Shown here in pieces: positions 36,842 to 44,561 of a DNA stretch of 64,000 nucleotides. The position numbers and the translations under genes were made by a program. Numbering within the stretch: position 1 is the first letter of the stretch; each line of letters begins with the position of its first letter. The notes under the pieces are model-generated. The model had not been told where the DNA came from. It did no database searches and saw only the letters and a program-made list of their open reading frames with translations. The DNA comes from Allosphingosinicella deserti (GTDB lineage: Bacteria > Pseudomonadota > Alphaproteobacteria > Sphingomonadales > Sphingomonadaceae), in NCBI RefSeq assembly GCF_003012735.1, contig NZ_PXYI01000011.1, positions 32,001 through 96,000 on the forward strand. Reading direction: 5' to 3'.

Positions 36842-37669
36842 ATGATGATATCCAGACCTGGTGGGGGATTGCGGTTGGTCCCACTTTCGCTGACCTGCAC
36901 GGCACTGCTGCTACTCGCCGGCGTCTCGCCGTCTGCGGCGCAGGAAGCGCCGTCCGATGCCGACTTCGAGGCCGCGCTCAGAAACGCGCCGCCACGTTCG
37001 GAAGCGCGTCAGCAGGATGGCGGCGCTCAAGGCCTCGCACGCTCACCTGCTGCGCCTGCTTCCGAGTCTCTGGCTGCGGGCGGACGGGGATCGTCCGACA
37101 GACGGGACAAGGTTGCGCCGCCGGGCACGCTTCCGGCGCATTGGCGAGGCGTCAAAGTGCTCGACGACGCCCTGTGGCGCAAGGCCCAGCGCGAAGCGGA
37201 GCAGGGCCTGCTTGATCCCCATGCCTTCGCCCAATCGGTATTCGGGCCGCTGCCGCTGCCCCCGGGGGCTACGCCCATTCATTGCCGGAATTCGATCAAG
37301 CGCGTGTGGTTCACGCTCGGCCTCGATGTTCCGTCTGCCGAATATGCCCGCGCCCTGGCCGAGGACGAGAGGAACGGCGGCAAGTCCGTGATCGGCAAGC
37401 CGAGCTTCCTGCTGGGGCACACCCAGATGGCGGAAAAGGCGACCATCAAGATCCGTGCCGACGTCGGGAAGCACTTCGCTGCACTCGGGTGGCAGAAGGT
37501 GCCGGACAGGACCAGCCGAGACATCTACATGCCCGCCGGCGGTGACCCCGACCGGTCGCTCCGCATCGGTGTCTGGCCTGACGCTTACACGCAGCAGGCT
37601 CTCTGCAATTATCACGGCATCAAGCTTCCGACCGGGCCGGTGATCGAGGTGTGGCTGCCGGCCCCCTGA
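36842..37669 (+). CDS. Exported protein of unknown function
   Basis: A 275-residue protein not recognised. The ATG at 36842 gives a signal peptide (LVPLSLTCTALLLLAGV, cleavage near SAAQ); an upstream frame has no ribosome site. Residues 35-100 are low complexity. The conserved-looking core has HWRGVKVLDDALWRKAQREA, HCRNSIKRVWFTLGLD, GKPSFLLGHTQMAEKATIKI and a C-terminal GPVIEVWLPAP. Two cysteines (HCRN, LCNYHG) may form a disulfide. It is preceded by a 246-base gap with no clear promoter, and its stop directly abuts the stop of the convergent gene at 37670. Confidence 0.7.
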   Translation: MMISRPGGGLRLVPLSLTCTALLLLAGVSPSAAQEAPSDADFEAALRNAPPRSEARQQDGGAQGLARSPAAPASESLAAGGRGSSDRRDKVAPPGTLPAHWRGVKVLDDALWRKAQREAEQGLLDPHAFAQSVFGPLPLPPGATPIHCRNSIKRVWFTLGLDVPSAEYARALAEDERNGGKSVIGKPSFLLGHTQMAEKATIKIRADVGKHFAALGWQKVPDRTSRDIYMPAGGDPDRSLRIGVWPDAYTQQALCNYHGIKLPTGPVIEVWLPAP

Positions 37670-37999
37670 TCAGTCCGTGCCGCAGGCCGGGCGCAGCGAA
37701 ACGATGTCGTGGAACAGCATCCGCCGCAGCCGCGCCAACCTTGACGCATAGAGGTTGGGGCGGCCGCAGCGCCGTGCATCCAGGATGATGTGCAGATCGG
37801 TGGCGATTCGTTCGAGCAGCGGCAGGAAGGACCCGCAGTCGCCGCTCTTTCGCAATTGATCGATCGCCTTGTGCAGATGCGCCTCGGTGGCGGGCGTTAC
37901 GGCCCCGTCGATCGGGCGCAGCGCCACTTCCAGCGCGAAGCTTGCGGATTCCAGCGCGCGGTCAGCGCAGGCTTTGGCGATCTCGACAGCGTCCATCAT
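37670..37999 (-). CDS. Hypothetical protein, 109 residues
   Basis: Starts at one of two adjacent ATGs with a GGGGG ribosome site. The protein is helical and charged (ADRALESASFALEVALRPIDG, LHKAIDQLRKSGDCGSFLPLLERIATDLHIIL) with four cysteines and no membrane segment. No family is recognised. It lies 71 bases downstream of the MarR-type gene on the same strand and may be cotranscribed. A longer frame through this region is the antisense or shifted reading of the MarR gene. Confidence 0.55.
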   Translation of the reverse strand: MMDAVEIAKACADRALESASFALEVALRPIDGAVTPATEAHLHKAIDQLRKSGDCGSFLPLLERIATDLHIILDARRCGRPNLYASRLARLRRMLFHDIVSLRPACGTD

Positions 38000-38070
38000 G
38001 TCCCCCGACAATCGGTCTACGCCGAGGATGGTTAATGAGTCGCTTACCGCCGAAGTCCGGCCCGGAAACC

Positions 38071-38568
38071 TCAGCCCTGGACTCTGTCGTCCCGCGCCGG
38101 CCCTTCGTCCGCCGGCCAGCCGCCGATGTTTCGGTAGATCCGGCTGCGCAGGGTGCGCAGGGTCGTGTTGAGCGCGCCGAGCGCCTCGGGCGAGAAGTCG
38201 GAAGTCGCCAGCAGCCGTTCGGCGAGACAGGCCGCACGCGGCTTCAGCGCCCGCCCGCGATCGGTCAGCGCGACCAGTACCTGGCGCTCGTTGTCCGGGT
38301 TCCGTCTCCGATCGATGAGCTTCGCCGTCTCCAGCCGCTTCAGCAAGGGCGTGAGCGTGCTCGATTCGAGCGCGAGTTGATCGGCAATGCGGCCGACTGT
38401 CTGGCCGTCCTCTCGCCAGAGCACGTTCAACACGAGATATTGGGGGTAGGTCAGGCCCAGCGAATCGAGCGCCGGCTTGTAGGCGCGCTGGATCGCAATC
38501 CCCGCGGCATAGACTGCGTAGCAGACCTGATCGTCGAGGCTCATCGGCCCTTCCTTCGCATTCGTCAT
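38071..38568 (-). CDS. MarR/OhrR-family transcriptional regulator
   Basis: A 165-residue winged-helix regulator. The N-terminal Cys in QVCYAVYAAG, the GLTYPQYLVLNVLW motif and LESSTLTPLLKRLE recognition helix resemble OhrR, the redox-sensing branch in which an N-terminal Cys detects organic peroxides. It is divergent from the alpha/beta hydrolase gene. The 137-base gap contains two identical palindromes (38612-38621 and 38665-38674) that are the probable operators for this protein. Peroxide sensing is inferred from the conserved Cys. Confidence 0.9.
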   Translation of the reverse strand: MTNAKEGPMSLDDQVCYAVYAAGIAIQRAYKPALDSLGLTYPQYLVLNVLWREDGQTVGRIADQLALESSTLTPLLKRLETAKLIDRRRNPDNERQVLVALTDRGRALKPRAACLAERLLATSDFSPEALGALNTTLRTLRSRIYRNIGGWPADEGPARDDRVQG

Positions 38569-38611
38569 CCGGTGTCTCCAAGCACTCAGTGCGCTATATC
38601 ACAGAAAAACA

Positions 38612-38621
38612 TATCGCGATA
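38612..38621. promoter_or_regulatory. Palindromic operator 1 (TATCGCGATA)
   Basis: A perfect 10-base palindrome, TATCGCGATA, about 44 bases upstream of the MarR-type ATG. An identical copy lies 53 bases away. The A/T-flanked palindrome and the spacing close to five helical turns fit paired binding of dimeric MarR proteins. Confidence 0.65.
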
Positions 38622-38664
38622 ACTTTCTTCTGGACAAGATAGGGCGCCGCCGCTACCGGACATT

Positions 38665-38674
38665 TATCGCGATA
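38665..38674. promoter_or_regulatory. Palindromic operator 2 (TATCGCGATA)
   Basis: The second identical palindrome, 31 bases upstream of the alpha/beta hydrolase ATG and extended to TTATCGCGATAA (38664-38675). At this position a bound repressor would block the hydrolase promoter. Confidence 0.65.
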
Positions 38675-38705
38675 ATAATCGTCGCGGAACAGAGGAGCGA
38701 CCGTC

Positions 38706-39461
38706 ATGAAGAAAGTTCGCAATGCCATTCTCGCCGCCGCCGCCTTGGTCGGCACGGCCGCCACCGCACAGGCCCAGCCGGCCCGCAACGTCGTCCTCGT
38801 CCATGGTGCCTTCGCCGACGGCTCGGGCTGGCGGGGAGTCTATGACGCACTGACCAAGCGCGGTTATCGTGTCAGCGTCGTCCAGAATCCGCTGACCAGC
38901 TTCGCAGACGATGTCGCGGCTACCAAGCGCGTGCTCGATCGCCAGGACGGACCGACCATCCTCGTCGGCCATTCCTATGGCGGCAGCGTGATCACCGAGG
39001 CCGGCGTCGACAACAAGGTCGTCGGTCTCGTCTATGTCGCCGCCTTCGCGCCGGACGTGGGGCAATCGACGCTCGATCAATATGCCGAAGTGCCGCCCCC
39101 GCCGAACTTCGTGCCCGAGGAGACGGCCGACGGACTCGCTTTCCTCAACAAGGACAAGTTTAAGGCCGGCTTCGCAGCCGATGCGAGCGACTCCGACGCA
39201 GCCTTCCTGCGCGATTCGCAGGTGCCGGTCGCCATGGCGGCGCTTGGCGCCAAGCTCAGTGTCGCCGCCTGGAAGCAGAAGCCGAGCTGGGCGGTGGTGG
39301 CGACGGAAGACGGCGCGATCGATCCCAAATTGCTCCGCAGCACCGCACGCCGCATCGGTGCGCAGACCGTCGAGGTGAAGGGCAGCCATGTCGTCTTCCT
39401 CACCCAGCCGCAGGCGGTTGCCGACGTCATCGACCGCGCCGCCAAGTCGGCCGACCGCTGA
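38706..39461 (+). CDS. Exported alpha/beta hydrolase
   Basis: A 251-residue protein with a Sec signal peptide (ILAAAALVGTAATAQA). The hydrolase core has the oxyanion motif VHGAF, nucleophile Ser90 in GHSYGG, a candidate Asp in TEDGAID and a candidate His in GSHVVF. It belongs to the esterase-like group often found beside MarR or OhrR regulators; the substrate is unknown. A GAGGAG ribosome site precedes the ATG. It is regulated, by inference, from the palindromic operators and the divergent MarR-type gene. Confidence 0.92.
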   Translation: MKKVRNAILAAAALVGTAATAQAQPARNVVLVHGAFADGSGWRGVYDALTKRGYRVSVVQNPLTSFADDVAATKRVLDRQDGPTILVGHSYGGSVITEAGVDNKVVGLVYVAAFAPDVGQSTLDQYAEVPPPPNFVPEETADGLAFLNKDKFKAGFAADASDSDAAFLRDSQVPVAMAALGAKLSVAAWKQKPSWAVVATEDGAIDPKLLRSTARRIGAQTVEVKGSHVVFLTQPQAVADVIDRAAKSADR

Positions 39462-39472
39462 GCGTATTCTCC

Positions 39473-39501
39473 TGTGCCGGCGAGTGAATTCCGCCGGCAC
39501 A
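39473..39501. terminator. Perfect 10-base-pair hairpin between convergent genes
   Basis: TGTGCCGGCG at 39473-39482 and its exact complement CGCCGGCACA at 39492-39501 enclose a 9-base loop. It lies in the 50-base gap between the stops of the hydrolase and photolyase genes, so it may end transcription from both sides. No T-run on either strand. Confidence 0.55.
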
Positions 39502-39511
39502 GCAAGCGTGC

Positions 39512-41002
39512 TCAGATCGGCACTGTCTCGTCGAGGTAGGGTGCTGAGGGCGGGGCCCCTGGGACCGCCAGTGTCGGCCGTTCCCGCGCCGCCGCGGCGC
39601 GGATCCATTCGGTGCCGCCCGGCCGCTTGCGCATCGCCTTGTCGGTGCGGGTCTGAACGAGGCCGTAGATCGGCAGGTCGCGATAGCCGGGGGCGGCGTC
39701 GCCGAACGCCCAGGCGAGATTACCGTAGGTGGACGGATCGCGGCCGTCGAGGCTGAGGCGGTCGTTCAGATAGCAGGCCGTCGCCCAGGCGGTGCGCGGA
39801 TCCGGAGTCATCGCGAGGATCCGCTTGGCCCAGTACATGCGCAGATTGTTGTGCATCCAACCATCGACCAGATATTGTTTCTGGCACGCATTCCAGGTTT
39901 CGTCGCGTGTCTCGCCATGGACGAGCGCCCACAGGCTTTCGTGTTCCGGGCGCGGGTCGGCGGCATGGCGCTCCAGCTGCGCGCGCGCCCAATCGGGCAC
40001 CCGCGCGTAACTTTCCGGAACGGCCAACGTCCGCGCCTTGTAGTGGAACCATTCGCGCCAGGTGAGCAGTTCGTCGGCGAACTTCTCCTGCTGTTCGGCC
40101 GGCACTGCGGACTCGCGGATCGCCGCCATCACCTCGCGGGGGCCGACCACGCCGAAGTGGAGGTAGGGCGACAGGGTGCTTGCGCCTTCGGGCCGCGCCG
40201 GATCGCCCCGCGCTTCGGCATAGTCTGGAAGCACCTCGTCGGTCAGCCGCCGCAGCCGGATGCACACTTCTGCGCGCGATCCCGGCAACATCATGCTCGG
40301 AGAAAGCGCATGATCGATGTCGAGCGACGCGATCAGGGCGTCGAGATCGGTGTCGCGGGCGGTCTCCAGCCGGTCCGGGACGAACGGGAGGGGGCCATCA
40401 TAGGGTCCGCTCAGCGCGGATTCGTCGGACCAATCCTGCCACGCATCGCGCGCCGCGGCGTGCCGGCGGCGGAACGCGGCGGTAGTCCCGACGCCCCGAT
40501 CCAGGGCGGCAGGCGGCACCAGGCAGGCGGCGTTGACCGCGATCACGGCGGCACCGCTCTTCGATGCAAGACGCTGCGCCTGCCACTGCGCGACGAAGGC
40601 CGGCTGGTCCTCCAGCACGACCGCTGCCGCCACCTCGGCAAGCCGGTAGACGAGGCCGCGTTCCCGCCGCTCGGCACGATCGACATGCTGCACGCAGGCG
40701 ACGCCGCGTGCGCGGCATCCGGCGGCGAGGTCACGGCTCGCGCCGAGGATGAAGCGGTGGAAGCGGTCGGAGGCGAATGGATAGTCTTCGCGTAAGCCGT
40801 GATAGACCAGCACCGGCAGGCCGAGCGCATTGCCGAGCAGGATTGCTGCGTCGATGGCGGGGTTGTCGTCAGCGCGGAGTGCCTGCTGCAGCCAGCAGAG
40901 CACATAGCGTCCGTCCGCGCGCAGCGCATGCGCGTTCAACGCGCGGCATCGCGGCGCCTCACGCCACGCGCGCAACGGGGGAGGGATTTCGGCCTGCATC
41001 AT
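39512..41002 (-). CDS. Class II deoxyribodipyrimidine photolyase
   Basis: A 496-residue flavoprotein that repairs cyclobutane pyrimidine dimers with light. The C-terminal half carries class II signatures: LLTWREWFHYK, WNACQKQYLVDGWMHNNLRMYWAKRIL and YLNDRLSLDGRDPSTYGNLAWAFG. The N-terminal Rossmann part has YVLCWLQQALRADDNPAIDAA and LPVLVYHGL. Two adjacent ATGs start the gene; AGGAGAG fits the first. Most bacterial photolyases are class I, so this class is noteworthy. No neighbour shares its pathway. Confidence 0.93.
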   Translation of the reverse strand: MMQAEIPPPLRAWREAPRCRALNAHALRADGRYVLCWLQQALRADDNPAIDAAILLGNALGLPVLVYHGLREDYPFASDRFHRFILGASRDLAAGCRARGVACVQHVDRAERRERGLVYRLAEVAAAVVLEDQPAFVAQWQAQRLASKSGAAVIAVNAACLVPPAALDRGVGTTAAFRRRHAAARDAWQDWSDESALSGPYDGPLPFVPDRLETARDTDLDALIASLDIDHALSPSMMLPGSRAEVCIRLRRLTDEVLPDYAEARGDPARPEGASTLSPYLHFGVVGPREVMAAIRESAVPAEQQEKFADELLTWREWFHYKARTLAVPESYARVPDWARAQLERHAADPRPEHESLWALVHGETRDETWNACQKQYLVDGWMHNNLRMYWAKRILAMTPDPRTAWATACYLNDRLSLDGRDPSTYGNLAWAFGDAAPGYRDLPIYGLVQTRTDKAMRKRPGGTEWIRAAAARERPTLAVPGAPPSAPYLDETVPI

Positions 41003-41126
41003 GGCGCTCTCCTGGACACTCGTCGTTGCAGATGTCGGCGGTCGCAGATGGCGGCCGCCGCACGGGCGCGCAATGCGGGCTTAAGGACGGGTCGCCGCCG
41101 CACCAAGGCTGGAGCGGATGCCGCGC

Positions 41127-42041
41127 TCAGTGCAGGTTCGCGACGGCGGCGAGCTCGGCGAGCAGATGGTCGATGAACGCGCGCACGCGCAGCGGCACGG
41201 GACCGCCGCCGACATAGACGGCATGGATGGGCTCGAGATCGCCGGGGTTGAATGCCTCCAGCACCGGCACGAGGTCGCCGCGTGCGATGTCGTCGGCGAC
41301 GTGGAAGCGGCCGAGCCTGGCGAGGCCGAGGCCCTCCAGCGCCATCTGGCGAAGAGTCTCGCCATTGTTGACCAGCACCGGACCGGCGACCGGCTGTTCG
41401 ATCGTCTCGCCGTCCACTGCCATCGGCCAGGAAGCGCCCGGCCGGCGGAAATTGAAGGTGATGCAATCATGATCGCGGAGCGCTGCCGGCTCTCGCGGCG
41501 TCCCCTTGCGCGCGAGATAGGATGGCGCCGCGCAGATCACCCTGCGGCTCTGGCCAAGCTTCCTCGCTACGAGGGCGCTGTCCGGCAGCGTGCCGACCCG
41601 AATGGCGATGTCGGCCTGCTCGCCGACGAGATCGACGATCGCGTCGGTGAAGCTGAGGCTGATCGTCACATCGGGATTGCGGGCAAGGAATGACGCCACG
41701 GCCGGCGCGACGAACATCCGGCCGAACGGCAGCGACGCGTTGATCGACAGGCGGCCGCGAACCGTGCCGCCGGTAACCGCCTGGTCCGCCGTATCGAGAT
41801 CCCGGAGGATGCGGAGCGCGGCGCGATGATAGTCCTCGCCCTCCGGAGTGAGGGTCAAGGCGCGGGTGGTCCGCGCCAGAAGCCGCGTCCCGAGCCGTCT
41901 CTCGAGGCGCGCCACCAGTTTCGACACGGCCGACGGGGTGAGATCGAGGCTGCGCGCCGCCGCCGAGAAGCCGCCTTCACGTACGATCCGGGCGAACACC
42001 TCCATCTCCCCCGATCGCTCCATCACGATCCGCGGCATCAT
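41127..42041 (-). CDS. LysR-family transcriptional regulator
   Basis: A 304-residue LTTR. The helix-turn-helix is in the first 70 residues (MEVFARIVREGGFSAAARSLDLTPSAVSKLVARLERRLG), and the effector domain has ADIAIRVGTLPDSALVARKL. Two adjacent ATGs mark the start at 42041; a longer frame runs into the divergent SDR promoter region. It is divergent from the SDR gene with a 92-base gap, so it likely controls that gene. Confidence 0.93.
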   Translation of the reverse strand: MMPRIVMERSGEMEVFARIVREGGFSAAARSLDLTPSAVSKLVARLERRLGTRLLARTTRALTLTPEGEDYHRAALRILRDLDTADQAVTGGTVRGRLSINASLPFGRMFVAPAVASFLARNPDVTISLSFTDAIVDLVGEQADIAIRVGTLPDSALVARKLGQSRRVICAAPSYLARKGTPREPAALRDHDCITFNFRRPGASWPMAVDGETIEQPVAGPVLVNNGETLRQMALEGLGLARLGRFHVADDIARGDLVPVLEAFNPGDLEPIHAVYVGGGPVPLRVRAFIDHLLAELAAVANLH

Positions 42042-42133
42042 GTCTTCCCGTTCACAGCCATTGTTCCTCCAGAGGACATAGTGGCGGCGGTCACGTCTGG
42101 ATAGATGGACGGCACACAGTTCGGAGACATGCA

Positions 42134-42922
42134 ATGGATCTCAAGATCGACTCGCAAACGGCCCTGGTGTCCGGCTCGACCGCCGGCATCGGCCTGGAAA
42201 TCGCCCGCAAGCTCGCCGAGGAAGGCGCGCACGTCATTCTCACCGGCCGCGATGCGAACAAGCTCGACGCGGCGGTCGCCGACATTGCCGCGTCCGGCGC
42301 CCAGGTAGAGGGCGTGCTCGCCGACCTCACCAGCGCGCAAGGCGTCGCGGCCGTCACCGCCGCGCATCCGGACGTCGACATCCTTGTCAACAATCTCGGC
42401 ATCTACGAAAGCAAGCCGTTCGCGGAGATCAGCGACGCCGACTGGCAGCTCTATTTCGACGTCAACGTGATGAGCGGCGTGCGCCTCAGCCGGCATTATT
42501 TCCCGCGCATGCTCGATCGCAATGGCGGGCGGGTGATCTTCGTGTCGAGCGAAACCGGGATCGCGGTTGATCCGACGATGATCCATTATGCGATGACCAA
42601 GACGGCCCAGCTGTCGATCGCGCGCGGCATGGCCGGCCTCACCCGTGGCACCGGGGTGACGGTGAATTCTGTGATGCCGGGGCCGACCCGATCGGAAGGG
42701 ATCGTCGACTTCCTCAAGAGCGTGGCCAGCGATCCGAGCGTCAGCGCCGAGCAGGCCGAAGCCGAATTTTTCGCGGGCGCGCGCTCCGCATCGCTGCTCC
42801 AGCGGATGATCGAGCCCGAGGAGATCGCCTCCCTCGTCGCCTATCTCGCGAGCCCGCTCTCGGCGGCGACCAACGGCGCTGCGATCCGGGTGGAAGGCGG
42901 GCTGATCAACGCGATCGCCTGA
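42134..42922 (+). CDS. Short-chain dehydrogenase/reductase
   Basis: A 262-residue classical SDR. The nucleotide-binding motif is GSTAGIG (14-20), the structural motif NNLG (86-89), catalytic Ser139, Tyr152 and Lys156 in YAMTK, and the PGPTRSEG segment follows. The substrate is unknown. Regulated, by inference, by the divergent LysR protein. The gene ends in RVEGGLINAIA, a typical SDR C-terminus. Confidence 0.94.
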   Translation: MDLKIDSQTALVSGSTAGIGLEIARKLAEEGAHVILTGRDANKLDAAVADIAASGAQVEGVLADLTSAQGVAAVTAAHPDVDILVNNLGIYESKPFAEISDADWQLYFDVNVMSGVRLSRHYFPRMLDRNGGRVIFVSSETGIAVDPTMIHYAMTKTAQLSIARGMAGLTRGTGVTVNSVMPGPTRSEGIVDFLKSVASDPSVSAEQAEAEFFAGARSASLLQRMIEPEEIASLVAYLASPLSAATNGAAIRVEGGLINAIA

Positions 42923-42940
42923 ACGCCGCGGGAGAGCGTC

Positions 42941-42963
42941 GCGAGCGGCCGTCGTCCGCTCGC
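42941..42963 (+). terminator. GC-rich hairpin after the SDR gene
   Basis: GCGAGCGG at 42941-42948 pairs with CCGCTCGC at 42956-42963 across a 7-base loop, 19 bases beyond the SDR stop codon. Only a short TCTTCCC follows, so terminator strength is uncertain. Confidence 0.45.
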
Positions 42964-43007
42964 GGCGTCTTCCCACGGCGGGTCATTCCTGCTTTTGAGC
43001 CGAAACC

Positions 43008-43481
43008 ATGTCGCAAGCCACGCCCGCTACACGCGCTCTCACCGCCGCCGGAATCGCCTTCACTGTCCATCGCTATGAATATGATCCCGGTGCCGAGCGG
43101 GTTGGCCTGCAGGCCGCCGAAGCGCTTGGCGAGGCGCCGCACCGCGTGCTCAAGACGCTGATGGCGCTGGTCGACGGCAAGCCGGTCTGCGCCATCGTGC
43201 CGTCCGACCACGAAGTGGCGATGAAGAAGCTCGCCGCGGCGTTCCGCGGCAAATCGGCCGAGATGATGAAGCCCGCTGAGGCCGAGCGGCTGACCGGCTA
43301 CAAGGTCGGCGGGATCAGCCCCTTCGGTCAACGCCGGGCGGTCCCGACTGCGATCGAGCAATCGGCGCTGCAGGAGGATCTCGTCTACGTGAACGGCGGT
43401 CAGCGCGGCCTGCAGATCCGGCTCGATCCGGGTGCGATCCCGGCACGCTTCGGCGCCGTCGCGGCGCCGTTGGTGGCCTGA
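43008..43481 (+). CDS. ybaK: YbaK/EbsC-type Cys-tRNA(Pro) deacylase
   Basis: A 157-residue trans-editing protein of the YbaK/ProX fold. It has PHRVLKTLMALVDGK with the conserved Lys, the VPSDHEVAMKKLAAAF segment, and GYKVGGISPFGQRRAVPT, all diagnostic. It clears cysteine mischarged on tRNA(Pro). It is 85 bases downstream of the SDR gene and appears to be its own unit. Confidence 0.95.
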   Translation: MSQATPATRALTAAGIAFTVHRYEYDPGAERVGLQAAEALGEAPHRVLKTLMALVDGKPVCAIVPSDHEVAMKKLAAAFRGKSAEMMKPAEAERLTGYKVGGISPFGQRRAVPTAIEQSALQEDLVYVNGGQRGLQIRLDPGAIPARFGAVAAPLVA

Positions 43482-43579
43482 CTGGCGAAGACCCTCCGGG
43501 GCAATGGACGCCGCGGCCGTTCTCGCTCAGAATATAGTATGACTGAGACCGGTCGCCGGCTTCCACGGGGGACTGTGCC

Positions 43580-44464
43580 TTGCCGCTCGATGACACGCCT
43601 TCCGCGCCTGCAGCCGTGATCGTCACCAGCGGACGGGCGCGGGCCCTTGGCCTCGCGATCGAGCAGGCCAGCGCCGGCGGGCTGCTGCGGCTCGCGCATG
43701 TCGGCATCGACGATCATGTGGCTTATGCCCAATATTCGCCGCGGCACATGCTGCACGCGACGCTGCGTGCCGAAGGCGCTGCGTCCATCGGCCGCGTCTC
43801 CGGGCGCACGTGGAAGGCGCCGAACCGGCGCGGCGCCATCTCCTTCACGCCCGCGGGGGTGGATCGCTCCGCCTCGGTCAGAGCAGGCTCGATCATGGGT
43901 CTCGAGATCGGCCTCGATCCGTGGTTCGTCGAAGACGCCTGTGAGCAGACGCTTCCGGAAGACTGGCACGCCGTATTTAACAGTTCGGATGCCAAGACCT
44001 TTGCCGTCGCCGATGCGCTTGCGGCTGCGGCGTCGTCACCGGAGTGCGATCCGCTGAGGCGCGACAGCCTGCTGCTGGTGCTCGCCCGCCATGTCGGCCG
44101 CGCCTATGCCAGTGCCGATCGCAGGCGCGACGATGGCTGGCTTCATCCGGCGGCGCTGGCACGCATCGTCGACCGGATCCGCGCCGCCCCTGGCGACCCG
44201 CATTCGCTGGCGGACATGGCCCGGGAGGCGGGGCTGGGTATCAGCGCGTTCGTGTGCGCGTGCCGAGGGGCGACGGGGCGGACTCCGGCGGCGTTCGTGT
44301 CGCACCTGCGGCTGCAGCTTGCCGCGGAGGCTTTGCGCAACGCGGAGCTTTCGATCGCCGAGGTGGCGGCCGCCTGTGGGTTTGCGTCCGCGTCGCACTT
44401 CGTGCGGACGTTCCGGGCCGCGACATGTTCGACGCCCGGGCGGTGGCGGCGGGCGCAAGGCTGA
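43580..44464 (+). CDS. AraC-family transcriptional regulator
   Basis: A 294-residue protein. The C-terminal AraC DNA-binding domain has two helix-turn-helix motifs (SLADMAREAGLGISAFVCAC and LSIAEVAAACGFASASHFVRTFRAATCSTPGRWR). The N-terminal 180 residues are a sensor with a cupin-like HMLHATLRAEG segment. A TTG at 43580 is the only start in frame with a nearby GGGGA site; no ATG or GTG is in the right frame upstream. Target genes are unknown. Confidence 0.9.
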   Translation: MPLDDTPSAPAAVIVTSGRARALGLAIEQASAGGLLRLAHVGIDDHVAYAQYSPRHMLHATLRAEGAASIGRVSGRTWKAPNRRGAISFTPAGVDRSASVRAGSIMGLEIGLDPWFVEDACEQTLPEDWHAVFNSSDAKTFAVADALAAAASSPECDPLRRDSLLLVLARHVGRAYASADRRRDDGWLHPAALARIVDRIRAAPGDPHSLADMAREAGLGISAFVCACRGATGRTPAAFVSHLRLQLAAEALRNAELSIAEVAAACGFASASHFVRTFRAATCSTPGRWRRAQG

Positions 44465-44561
44465 GAATGTCACCGGATCCGCGCAAGCGCAGGTTCCCGG
44501 CTCAAAGGCGTTCGCAAATCCGATAGGCTCTCTTACGCTCTTCGGCAGCATGAGGAGAGTT

